DNA from: Candidatus Zhuqueibacterota bacterium
Lineage (GTDB): Bacteria > Zhuqueibacterota > Zhuqueibacteria > Oceanimicrobiales > Oceanimicrobiaceae
Reading direction: 5' to 3'
DNA length: 47,399 nucleotides
Assembly (NCBI GenBank): GCA_029261995.1
Contig: JAJDAF010000068.1
Coordinates: 1-47,399, forward strand
The notes below the pieces were generated by a model. The model saw only the letters and a program-made list of their open reading frames with translations, was not told the origin of the DNA and ran no database searches. A program made the position numbers and the translations under genes. Positions within the stretch are counted from its first letter, which is position 1. Each line of letters opens with the position of its first letter. Of the stretch, positions 9,422-16,766 are shown one piece after another.

Positions 9422-12010
9422 TCAAATTTTGGCTGTTTGCACCAAGTACAGTGCATTGAAGATGAGCTTGAATGTGCCATACGTCTGACCGCGATGCTGT
9501 GGCCGGAAAGCATAGAGAATCGCCTGGCCTTTGCCAACCGGAATCTCGGCCAGCCCGACTTTTTCGTGCAGTCGGTCTTCTCCAACAGCCCAGCCGCTCT
9601 CAAGCAGATTGCGACTGCCGAAATATCCCGTCTCCCGGATTTCACGATCATACATTTGAAGTTGTAAGGCGATTGCCCTATTCTTGTAGATTGAAACGTG
9701 CGACGGCAGCCCGAGGGTCAGCGGCGACCTCGAGTCCAGTTTCATTTCAAACAGACTGCCTGGCGCAAAATACTGTGTGCGCTTCGTTGATTTAAGGGCA
9801 TTGGAGGCCGGCAGATGCAATTCTTCGATGGCAAAGTTGCAGGCATCCCCGAAAAACAATATAGTGCCACCATCGTGCAAAAACTGTGCGATGCGCTCGA
9901 CACCGACCTTGCCGATTCCGCCAACAAATTCTTTCCGGACTTTTGGAACACCCAATTTCGGCTCGCTGTTCTTTTCGGATTTGCCGTTGACCAGCCAACT
10001 CGTATTCTGGCTCCCCAATATCAGAATGTCGAAGTTGTTCTTGAGCTTGGTGCGGGACTTGAAGTCCTCATTATTGAGTACCGAGTATTCATAGCCAAAG
10101 TCATCGAACACGAGCCGGAGCCAACCTTCGTCGTAAGCGTATGGAATCCACGGTTGGTAGATCGCAACCCGTGCGCTCGCTACCTTTTTGATGTCTTCGG
10201 CCGCGGGCCTGGTAGTCGCCCCAAGCGGGACCTCGAAGTTGCGGGCGGCACTCTGAATAACTTTTGTTTTGTCGGTCGATAGCGGCAGCAGGAATGTGCC
10301 GCGCGGCAAGTCCGCATCGTGTGCTGAGACCTGAAAAACATCGATGTCGGTCTGGAGCAGTTGGTTGACGAATTTGAAGCTGTGACTGTATCTGCGCTCG
10401 ACAGCAATCCACCCGGAATCGGGCGCGGTTTCGATTGGGTTGAGCGTGGGGTCCGTCACCAGGATCATCTCGACATCGAACGGTTTTTCGATAGCCGCAA
10501 CCTCCACTCCAAATTGCAGCGGCAATGTCCAGGCGGTGACGTCATAGGGTTGCCGTGGCGGTCCGCCAGGATACTCTCGCAGATTAGGGTACTCTTGCAC
10601 CTCCATCAAATCTTTGATGTAGGCGCGCGACGGCTGTGCCAGAGGAACAACAAAAGCGCCTGCCGTGAATCTTCCCTGTCCTGTTTCGAAGTCCGTTTCG
10701 GCTTGGTAGACATCGATGTTGGCGAACCTTAGCCGCCGCAACACCTCCACTGCGTTATTGGGGTCCCACTGGGCAACGGGTACCACATACGCGAACGGCG
10801 AACCGGCTTCACCTTCAGCAATTGCGCGCTTATTGAGTTTGAAGAAGTTGCGCTTGTATTTGTTCTTGTAGGTTGCCGCCAGGTCGAGCATTGAGTAGGT
10901 CGCGGCCTTTTCCAGCTCGATGATGTCACGCAGTCGCCACCAGCCACCCGGCCAGGGGTCGAGGAAGTTTGTCTGCTGGCGATACTGCGGCAGGTCCTGC
11001 CCCATGCCGCGCAGACTTGTCTTCGGAAAGAATATCGGAGTTGCAATGCGAGCGCTGGCCGCCTCGGTCAGGATGCCAATGCGGTTGTGCCAGAGCGGGG
11101 TTTTCGACATCGTGCCTTCAAAAAAGGCATTGAAAATTGTGCCGGTGACCACGCCTGTGAAACCCTGGTCATGCAAATCTGAAACAACGTGCTTGCCGAG
11201 CGTGTTCACGTTTGCCAGCAACGACGGCGCCACGTTGGGATTGACAGGGTCGGCGTAAGGTGGCAGAAAAAAGCGGGCGCCGCGCGAGCCCATCTGATGC
11301 TGGTCCATGACGATCTCCGGATACCAGTCGTGGTAGAGCACCTTGGCTACCAGTTGGCTTTCAACCAGGTTGAAAAAGAACCAATCGCGGTTGTTGTCGT
11401 GGTCGGCGTAGTAATGGTATTTCATCGGCATGCGGCTGCCTTCGAACTCCGTACCGACATCCTTGCGGTACCATTTTGTGACCATGTCCTGACCATCCGG
11501 ATTGAGGGACGGCACAAGCAAAACGATAATATTTTCGCGTATCTTCTTGACCGCCGCGCTCTCTGATGTCGCCAGCTCAAATGCCAGTTCCACCGATTCC
11601 TGGCTTGCCGCGATTTCCGTGGAGTGAATATTCAGCGTGATGAGAAAGACCAGTTTGCCTTCCTGTACCAGCGCCTCTGCGATGCTGTCCTTGAGGTTGA
11701 ATGGCCGGGCAAGCTGCTGCTGAATATCGCGATACTTACCCAGATTCTGAATGGTCTCGCCCGAGCTGATGATCGCCATCAACATGGGGCGGTCCAGGGT
11801 TGTGCGGCCCAGTTCTTCTAACTGAACCCTAGGCGAGTTCTCCGCAAGTGCGTTGAAGTAGGTGGCAATCTGCGCCCAATCTATGAGCTTGCGGTCTGTG
11901 CCCATCTTGAAGCCAAATACCGATTCCGGTGACTGGATTCTTGTCTGAGACACGGCTTGCACAGCAAACAGCAGCAACGCCAACATGGTCAGGAGAGCGT
12001 TTCGTCTCAT
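9422..12010 (-). CDS. Exported M14 family zinc carboxypeptidase
   Basis: 862 residues. The start has a basic MRR and a hydrophobic core, ending AVQAVSQ, consistent with signal peptidase I cleavage. GAGGA lies six bases before the ATG. The M14 fold is shown by the metal-binding HSTE motif in LNIHSTEIAASQES near residue 130, the SLNPDGQDM segment, NNRDWFF and the later His in VMDQHQMGSRGARFF. The C-terminal half (about 500-862) is long and reads as a glutamine-amidotransferase-like Rossmann domain (ILILGSQNTSWL, GGTILFFGDACNFA), an arrangement seen in large exported M14 peptidases. It probably trims peptides in the periplasm or outside the cell. It has the same orientation as the LytTR operon upstream, with a 176-base gap. 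Confidence 0.88.
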   Translation of the reverse strand: MRRNALLTMLALLLFAVQAVSQTRIQSPESVFGFKMGTDRKLIDWAQIATYFNALAENSPRVQLEELGRTTLDRPMLMAIISSGETIQNLGKYRDIQQQLARPFNLKDSIAEALVQEGKLVFLITLNIHSTEIAASQESVELAFELATSESAAVKKIRENIIVLLVPSLNPDGQDMVTKWYRKDVGTEFEGSRMPMKYHYYADHDNNRDWFFFNLVESQLVAKVLYHDWYPEIVMDQHQMGSRGARFFLPPYADPVNPNVAPSLLANVNTLGKHVVSDLHDQGFTGVVTGTIFNAFFEGTMSKTPLWHNRIGILTEAASARIATPIFFPKTSLRGMGQDLPQYRQQTNFLDPWPGGWWRLRDIIELEKAATYSMLDLAATYKNKYKRNFFKLNKRAIAEGEAGSPFAYVVPVAQWDPNNAVEVLRRLRFANIDVYQAETDFETGQGRFTAGAFVVPLAQPSRAYIKDLMEVQEYPNLREYPGGPPRQPYDVTAWTLPLQFGVEVAAIEKPFDVEMILVTDPTLNPIETAPDSGWIAVERRYSHSFKFVNQLLQTDIDVFQVSAHDADLPRGTFLLPLSTDKTKVIQSAARNFEVPLGATTRPAAEDIKKVASARVAIYQPWIPYAYDEGWLRLVFDDFGYEYSVLNNEDFKSRTKLKNNFDILILGSQNTSWLVNGKSEKNSEPKLGVPKVRKEFVGGIGKVGVERIAQFLHDGGTILFFGDACNFAIEELHLPASNALKSTKRTQYFAPGSLFEMKLDSRSPLTLGLPSHVSIYKNRAIALQLQMYDREIRETGYFGSRNLLESGWAVGEDRLHEKVGLAEIPVGKGQAILYAFRPQHRGQTYGTFKLIFNALYLVQTAKI

Positions 12011-12186
12011 AGATTCCTCTGTATTGAGATAGTGTTTTGTGTGAGCTTAACGTGGATTCTTCTGGTAGCGACAACGGTGAAGGTAACGCATTTGGCCAGA
12101 AATTGCAAGGGAATTCAGCTTGCCGACAAGCAAGGCGCAGGCTCGCTTTCGAGAACCAACTTCTGACCTTTTCCTCAGGTTACCAA

Positions 12187-12942
12187 TCAGGATGGTTCGA
12201 GTATTTCTCGCAACTTTGCGTGGCCGCTTTTACTCACTGGCAGGGTAACGCCGCTTTTCAATACGGCCCGGTAGGAGTCTTTGCCGGCCTGCTCAAGCTG
12301 TTTGATGAAACCAATACGCACGATGTGGGATCTGTGAATGCGGACGAATTCGCTGCCGTCGAGATGGGATTCAAAATACTTCATGGTCTTCGATTTCAGG
12401 TGGTCGCCGTCCTTGGAATGCACGAGTACATAGTCGTCCTGGGCTTCAAGCCAGAGCAGCCGGTCGATGGCTATCAGGTGGATTTTGTGACCGGTCTTGA
12501 CCACAATTCTCTGCAGCGGCTCTTTGGATTGTTCACGTTGTTGCACCAGCCCGGCTACGACATCCCGGTGCTTGGACTGGTCCTGCATGAACAATTTGGC
12601 CCGCGCAATGGCCTCAGCGAAGCGCTCGCGGGAGTAGGGTTTGAGCAGGTAGTCCGCGGCGCTCACTTCAAAAGCCTTGAGCGCAAACTCATCGTAAGCT
12701 GTGCTGAAAATGATGACCGGCGGGTCGTCCAGCAATTCCAGCAATTCAAACCCAGTGAGCTTGGGCATCTGAATATCGAGGAAGAGCAGGTCGGGCTGCA
12801 TTTCCGCCAGCTTCTTCAGGCCCTCAAAGCCGTTGGCGCATTCGGCAGCAACCGCGATGTCGTCATAATCGCCGAGGTAGTGCCGAATGACATCCCTCGC
12901 CGGCGCTTCATCATCGATAATGAGCGCGGTGATTTTTTTCAC
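12187..12942 (-). CDS. LytTR-family response regulator
   Basis: 251 residues from a GTG at 12942 (VKKITALIIDDE) with AGGAG upstream; the longer open frame to 13203 overlaps the kinase and is not real. The receiver domain spans residues 1-120, with acidic IDDE, phospho-acceptor Asp in LLFLDIQMP, Thr in IIFSTAYDE and Lys in YLLKPYS. The C-terminal LytTR DNA-binding domain (residues about 145-250) has IHLIAIDRLLWLEAQDDYV and FVRIHRSHIV. The GTG lies one base after the kinase stop codon, so translation is coupled. It is the output partner of that kinase, and likely targets are the operon itself and envelope genes. Confidence 0.92.
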   Translation of the reverse strand: MKKITALIIDDEAPARDVIRHYLGDYDDIAVAAECANGFEGLKKLAEMQPDLLFLDIQMPKLTGFELLELLDDPPVIIFSTAYDEFALKAFEVSAADYLLKPYSRERFAEAIARAKLFMQDQSKHRDVVAGLVQQREQSKEPLQRIVVKTGHKIHLIAIDRLLWLEAQDDYVLVHSKDGDHLKSKTMKYFESHLDGSEFVRIHRSHIVRIGFIKQLEQAGKDSYRAVLKSGVTLPVSKSGHAKLREILEPS

Positions 12943-12943
12943 C

Positions 12944-13999
12944 CTAATTCTCCTCGATTGGTATGAACAGATTGACTCGAAACAGATTTGCCTCTTTGTC
13001 GATGTCCAGCAGATTGACATGGTTGTAGAGCATCTCAAGCCGCTCGCGCACATTGCGCAGGCCGATGCCTTCGCCCTTAAACGACACCGCCTCCGGGTCG
13101 AAAGTGTTCTCCACGGTTGCCTTGAGATAGTTGCCGTTTTGCTCACAGGAGAATCTGATCTCCACTTTTTCGAGACTCTCGTAAACGCCGTGCTTGATAG
13201 CATTTTCGATAATGGGTTGCAGGATCATGCTGGGAACATGCATGTCGAGACAAGATTCGGATACGCGCTCGTCATACTCCAGCCGGTCGCCGAAGCGTAC
13301 TTTTTCGATGTCGAGATAGAGTTTGAGAGAGTCGATCTCCTCACGCAGGGTGCTGGTTTGCTTCTCGTTGTGAGAGAGTGTGTAGCGCAGATAATCTCCG
13401 AGCTTGATGGTCATTTCGCCGGCTTTGTCCGGGCAGGTCATGGTCAGGGCGTTGATGGAATTCAGACTGTTGAAGATGAAATGCGGGTTGATTTGAAATT
13501 TGAGCGACCTCAGCTGGGCCTCTTTGACCATGGTTTCGAGCTTTGCTTCGCGCTTCAGTTGCGCTCGATAGTTTTCAGAGAAAATGTAGACATAATAAAA
13601 CGCGATGACCAGGAAGTAGAACAGAATGCCAACCACGCCGCGCCAAATCAAGGAGGCCTCGACAAAGGCAACGTAGGTGGCCGGGGCTTCGAAGAGGTTG
13701 GTCAACAACAGATAAACTGCTCCGAGCCACAAAGCAGTGGTGAATACGGACGCGAAAATGTGATTCTCGGCCACCTTCCAGAAAGCGAGTTTGTCGAGAG
13801 TAATGTATTTGCTGGCGTACCAAAACGTCAGGGCGAGCAACGCGTAGGTCGCATTGGAAAGCACACCGTCGAGCGCCGCCAGGCTCCAGGGCAGCCCCTG
13901 ATTCTTCGCCAGCACGACGATGTGAACCGTGGCTATCAAACTCCAGATTGCGGCGTAAGCGGAAAGGCGGCCACGTTTCTCCAACAGAGGATGGTCCAT
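12944..13999 (-). CDS. LytS-type sensor histidine kinase
   Basis: 351 residues. The N-terminal half has four predicted membrane helices (around residues 14-35, 48-65, 78-97 and 113-135) and no large sensor domain, then a short linker. The His_kinase domain begins at the phospho-accepting LKFQINPHFIFNSLNSI. The C-terminal ATPase is abbreviated (MILQPIIENAIKHGVYES; GIGLRNVRERLEMLY), as is normal for this family. It probably senses a membrane or envelope signal and phosphorylates the LytTR regulator just downstream. Only 12 bases separate it from the LiaF-like gene before it, so all are one transcript. The ribosome site is weak, consistent with coupling. Confidence 0.92.
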   Translation of the reverse strand: MDHPLLEKRGRLSAYAAIWSLIATVHIVVLAKNQGLPWSLAALDGVLSNATYALLALTFWYASKYITLDKLAFWKVAENHIFASVFTTALWLGAVYLLLTNLFEAPATYVAFVEASLIWRGVVGILFYFLVIAFYYVYIFSENYRAQLKREAKLETMVKEAQLRSLKFQINPHFIFNSLNSINALTMTCPDKAGEMTIKLGDYLRYTLSHNEKQTSTLREEIDSLKLYLDIEKVRFGDRLEYDERVSESCLDMHVPSMILQPIIENAIKHGVYESLEKVEIRFSCEQNGNYLKATVENTFDPEAVSFKGEGIGLRNVRERLEMLYNHVNLLDIDKEANLFRVNLFIPIEEN

Positions 14000-14011
14000 A
14001 GCGGCGATGCC

Positions 14012-14728
14012 CTACCTGTTGCCACTTGTCTTGATTTCTAGCCCGCCGAACAGGACGATGCCCTTGACGATGAGTCGCTTTCCGTCCGGGATGTCGGTGG
14101 CTTGCGTGTGGTGGCGCTTGTCCTCAAAGCCGCCAAAAATCGGAACCGCGTTGACCACAACCACCCATTCCGGTGGCACGTAAAGCTCCGTTCCCCCGAA
14201 CAACGTCAGGATGTCGAGCGCGACATCGCCTTCAGCGAGAGACGCTCTGCCGAAATCAATCTCATTTGAACCGAAGACGGTCGTAATGCTACCGCCTTCG
14301 AAGTGTTGCGCGCTCACGGTTCTTTCGTTGCCGCTGAATACGGCTACAGCGTTCAGCCAACTCTCGGAGATAGATTCGGCTGGTCGCCGTTTGTGTTTGG
14401 TTAGCATGGCAATGCCGACCGCAATCAACATCAGAGGCCAAAAGCTCCAAATCAGATGCCAGCGCAAGATGTGCAATTCGGCCAGGAGAAGCGCCGCCCC
14501 AATGGCGATGAAAATCCAGCCCCCAGCCCGGTCTCCAGAATGGCTACTCCTGATCTTGCTCAAGCCGATCAAAATGAATATCGCCGGCCAAAATCGCCAG
14601 ATGTTGCCAATGTCAACAATACCGAGGTTGTCAAGCAGCAATCCTAGTCCCAGCGTGATGAGAACGATTGCGAACCATGGCGGGTGCTGGCTGTCGTATT
14701 TTGTGCAACAGTTTTTGTCGTTTTCCAT
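14012..14728 (-). CDS. LiaF-like membrane protein (DUF5668 / cell-wall stress response)
   Basis: 238 residues. Four membrane helices arranged as two hairpins fill residues about 18-135 (WFAIVLITLGLGLLLDNLG; IWRFWPAIFILIGL; GWIFIAIGAALLLAEL; LIWSFWPLMLIAVGIAML). The C-terminal 90 residues form the glycine-rich beta-repeat of LiaF proteins (TVFGSNEIDF, LTLFGGTELYVPPEW, PIFGGFEDKRH). In Firmicutes LiaF restrains a two-component kinase responding to cell-wall antibiotics. Here it sits directly before a LytS/LytTR pair, so a sensor-modulator role in the same circuit is a reasonable inference. No signal peptide is needed. The start has a GGAGA site upstream. Confidence 0.85.
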   Translation of the reverse strand: MENDKNCCTKYDSQHPPWFAIVLITLGLGLLLDNLGIVDIGNIWRFWPAIFILIGLSKIRSSHSGDRAGGWIFIAIGAALLLAELHILRWHLIWSFWPLMLIAVGIAMLTKHKRRPAESISESWLNAVAVFSGNERTVSAQHFEGGSITTVFGSNEIDFGRASLAEGDVALDILTLFGGTELYVPPEWVVVVNAVPIFGGFEDKRHHTQATDIPDGKRLIVKGIVLFGGLEIKTSGNR

Positions 14729-14748
14729 GTTGTCTCCTTTGACAAACC

Positions 14749-14925
14749 TTAGGACAGAAAGAATGCCAGAAATCGGTGCAATTCATCCAGCACAACTTGT
14801 ATCAGAGAGCTGACTGTAAAGTGGGCCAGCAGGTCGTGGTCCGCAGCCGCAATGAGTATGCTTGCGACAATAACCGCACCCGCAACAATGAAGTCTCTGT
14901 TTCTGGATAGAGCTGACGCCGTCAT
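14749..14925 (-). CDS. Small single-span membrane protein
   Basis: 58 residues from the ATG at 14925 (MTASALSRNRDFIVAGAVIV). One strong hydrophobic helix spans residues about 13-30, and a second, weaker amphipathic stretch covers 35-58. The frame is open to 15075, but a good promoter overlaps that upstream part, so the shorter start is preferred. GAGAAG lies about eight bases upstream. It is 20 bases before the LiaF-like gene and appears to be the first gene of that operon. No family recognised; a small regulator or accessory subunit of the envelope-stress circuit is possible. Confidence 0.45.
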   Translation of the reverse strand: MTASALSRNRDFIVAGAVIVASILIAAADHDLLAHFTVSSLIQVVLDELHRFLAFFLS

Positions 14926-15045
14926 GTTTTTTCTTCTCACTTGGTTTGCCACTATTTCTTGAATAACTGAATGCAATCTACGTCGGGGTTTCAAGAAATG
15001 GTAACGGAATTCGGTAAAGGGAAGAAAGGCGTCGGTGAACGTCGC

Positions 15046-15075
15046 AATATAACTTGCGGGTCCAAACAAAGTCAA
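15046..15075 (-). promoter_or_regulatory. Predicted housekeeping promoter for the LiaF/LytS/LytTR operon
   Basis: Read on the minus strand, TTGACT (15075-15070), an 18-base spacer and TATATT (15051-15046) fit the primary sigma factor consensus. It would start transcription near 15039, leaving a leader of about 115 bases before the small membrane protein gene. Confidence 0.55.
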
Positions 15076-15227
15076 GGGGAATCATGGTGGAGCCAGAATA
15101 GCTTGGATGCAGTGAGTTGAATCCATGAAAAAGGCTACATCGGAATTGAGGTGCTGAGGCCAGCCTTGTACCGAATCGAAAGATGTTGCGGTGTTGGGGG
15201 AGTAAAAGCGGTGGATTTTGAAATGAA

Positions 15228-15268
15228 GCACGCAGACCTGTCAGCAAATTGCTGGCAGGTCTGCGTGC
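15228..15268 (-). terminator. Long hairpin terminator after the YceI gene
   Basis: A 41-base near-perfect palindrome: GCACGCAGACCTG pairs with CAGGTCTGCGTGC, and the interior CAGCAA/TTGCTG pairs too. It lies 11 bases after the YceI stop on the minus strand and is followed there by T-rich sequence (TTCATTTC). It insulates YceI from the operon downstream. Confidence 0.7.
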
Positions 15269-15279
15269 CGGCAGTCTGT

Positions 15280-15876
15280 CTAGTTGGTGCCCAGTTCTTT
15301 GAAGCCTTCGAGATGAAGCCCGATTTCAACTTCGTTACCCACCACAACACCGCCGCTGTCCAGCTTTTTGTTCCAGGTGACGCCATAATCCTGGCGGTTG
15401 ATGGTCAGAGTGGCTTCCGCCCCAAATCGCTTTGTGCCCATGAACTCCGCAAAGCCGTTGAACTTGAATGGGAAGGTAACCTCTTTGGTCACGGCCTTGA
15501 TCGTCAGGTTGCCGGTGATGGCATAGCCGTCGTCGGTCTTGGCGATCTTGGTGCTCTTGAAAGTGATGTCAGGGTTCTTCTCAGCATCAAAAAAGTCCGG
15601 ACTCTTCAAATGTCCGTCTCTCTTGGCGTCGCCGGTGTTGATGCTGGCTACCTTGATGGTGACATCCACGGACGATTTGGTGAGGTCACTTTCGTCAAGG
15701 TTGACTTTGGCGCTGATATCGTCAAACTTCCCGGTGGTTTTGCTGATCACCAGATGCGAGACGGTAAAGCCTGCCGATGAATGTGCCGCGTCAAATTTGT
15801 ACTCGTCACCTGCAAAAGCAAAACTGGTAAACAGCGCGAGCACCAGCAGAGTAAGAGCGAATTTCTTGAAAACCAT
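15280..15876 (-). CDS. YceI-family periplasmic lipocalin-like protein
   Basis: 198 residues. The start has an ideal AGGAGG six bases upstream, and the signal peptide (MVFKKFALTLLVLALFTSFA) is cleaved near FAFAGD. The mature protein shows the family pattern from its first strand onward: YKFDAAHSSAGFTVSHLVISKTTGKFDD, the SVDVTIKVASINT and PDITFKSTKI segments, and the C-terminal VGNEVEIGLHLEG. YceI proteins are beta-barrels that bind isoprenoid-type lipids in the periplasm and are often induced by base or oxidative stress. It is a monocistronic gene with its own terminator. The length is normal for the family. Confidence 0.95.
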   Translation of the reverse strand: MVFKKFALTLLVLALFTSFAFAGDEYKFDAAHSSAGFTVSHLVISKTTGKFDDISAKVNLDESDLTKSSVDVTIKVASINTGDAKRDGHLKSPDFFDAEKNPDITFKSTKIAKTDDGYAITGNLTIKAVTKEVTFPFKFNGFAEFMGTKRFGAEATLTINRQDYGVTWNKKLDSGGVVVGNEVEIGLHLEGFKELGTN

Positions 15877-16092
15877 TATAACCTCCTAAGGTTTGTTCTA
15901 AATAACTCGAGTGCTTCTTGGGTCCTCGAAAATTCAAATCCACACAACACCGGCCAAAATAAGATTATTCCAGGAAAGATCAAACTTCTTTGGAGATGAA
16001 GATGTTTTCCATTAAGATTATGTCTCTATACTATTTTCTATTAATGATTTAGGCCATGCTGCTCTTTTGTCTTAGGAATTTTTGAGAAGCTC
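15877..16092. other. AT-rich divergent intergenic region
   Basis: This stretch lies between the YceI start (leftward) and the AsnC-type promoter (rightward). It is conspicuously AT-rich, as expected for divergent promoters. No single YceI promoter stands out clearly, and no ORF is credible. Confidence 0.4.
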
Positions 16093-16121
16093 TTGACTTT
16101 TGGCGAGATTTGTTTTATACT
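16093..16121 (+). promoter_or_regulatory. Predicted housekeeping promoter of the Lrp/AsnC regulator gene
   Basis: TTGACT at 16093-16098, a 17-base spacer and TATACT at 16116-16121 match the primary sigma consensus at 10 of 12 positions. The start of transcription would be near 16128, giving an unusually long leader of about 150 bases. Confidence 0.7.
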
Positions 16122-16127
16122 GTTCGC

Positions 16128-16281
16128 CCGTCAGAGCGATGCCATGAGCCATTTGTGGTCCGGGTTGGAGGGGCACACGCATCGCCATGGCAGTCTCGGC
16201 CGCAAAACAGTTCCAGTGTTGCTGCCGTGCTAGGAACTGCTGCCGACTCACTGTAACCGAAAATATGTGGGAGTCATACCA
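16128..16281 (+). promoter_or_regulatory. Long leader of the Lrp/AsnC gene with alternative helices
   Basis: The leader contains GCGATGC (16136-16142), able to pair with GCATCGC (16179-16185), and the overlapping GCCATG (16141-16146), able to pair with CATGGC (16186-16191). These two helices exclude each other. No known riboswitch class was recognised. This is a weak structural call made by eye. Confidence 0.25.
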
Positions 16282-16764
16282 ATGCCATCCAGCAAGTTAG
16301 ACGATATTGATCTCAGGATTCTGGAAGTCCTGCAGCACAGTGGCAGGACAAAACGAAATCAAATTGCCGAGGAAGTAAAGCTCTCCATTCCATCCGTGAG
16401 CGAGCGCCTGCGCAAGTTGGAAGAATCCGGGATCATTCGTGGCTACACCGCGCTTGTCGAACCCAAAAGAGTCGGCCTCAATATCAACGCTTTCATCTTT
16501 TTGACGGTGGAGTCTTCAAAGTACTATCAAAGCATTATTGAACAGGCGCAGGCGGCTGAGGAAGTCTTGGAATGTCACGCCATCACTGGTGATGGTTCGC
16601 ATGTTCTGAAAATACAAACGGAAACAACCGAGACGCTCGAGAAACTTCTTGGCAGGATTCAAGCTTGGCCGGGGGTAACCAACACCCATACCGATATCGT
16701 GCTTTCCAGCCCCAAGAACACCACGGAAGTGCCAGTGACCCAGTGTCGCAAACCACGGCCGTAG
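16282..16764 (+). CDS. Lrp/AsnC-family transcriptional regulator
   Basis: 160 residues from the ATG at 16282, which has GGGAG eight bases upstream; a GTG five codons earlier is possible but overlaps that site. Residues 5-60 are the winged helix-turn-helix (LDDIDLRILEVLQ, RNQIAEEVKLSIPSVSERLRKLEESGII). Residues about 70-145 are the RAM ligand-binding alpha/beta domain (GLNINAFIFLTVES, CHAITGDGSHVLKI, WPGVTNTHTDIVLSS). Such proteins form octamers that bind amino acids and control metabolism genes. The neighbouring exported peptidases make an amino-acid-linked role attractive but unproven. Its stop codon is only two bases from the convergent stop of the 1325-residue gene. Confidence 0.95.
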   Translation: MPSSKLDDIDLRILEVLQHSGRTKRNQIAEEVKLSIPSVSERLRKLEESGIIRGYTALVEPKRVGLNINAFIFLTVESSKYYQSIIEQAQAAEEVLECHAITGDGSHVLKIQTETTETLEKLLGRIQAWPGVTNTHTDIVLSSPKNTTEVPVTQCRKPRP

Positions 16765-16766
16765 GT

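Noticed and set aside
12887-14041. Long plus-strand open frame of 384 codons
   Set aside because: It is the antisense of the LytS kinase gene, whose frame carries clear motifs. The plus-strand translation shows no domain and no ribosome site.
15076-15227. Upstream extension of the small membrane protein to 15075 and further coding sequence
   Set aside because: A good -35/-10 pair overlaps the extension, and the longer frame has no ribosome site.
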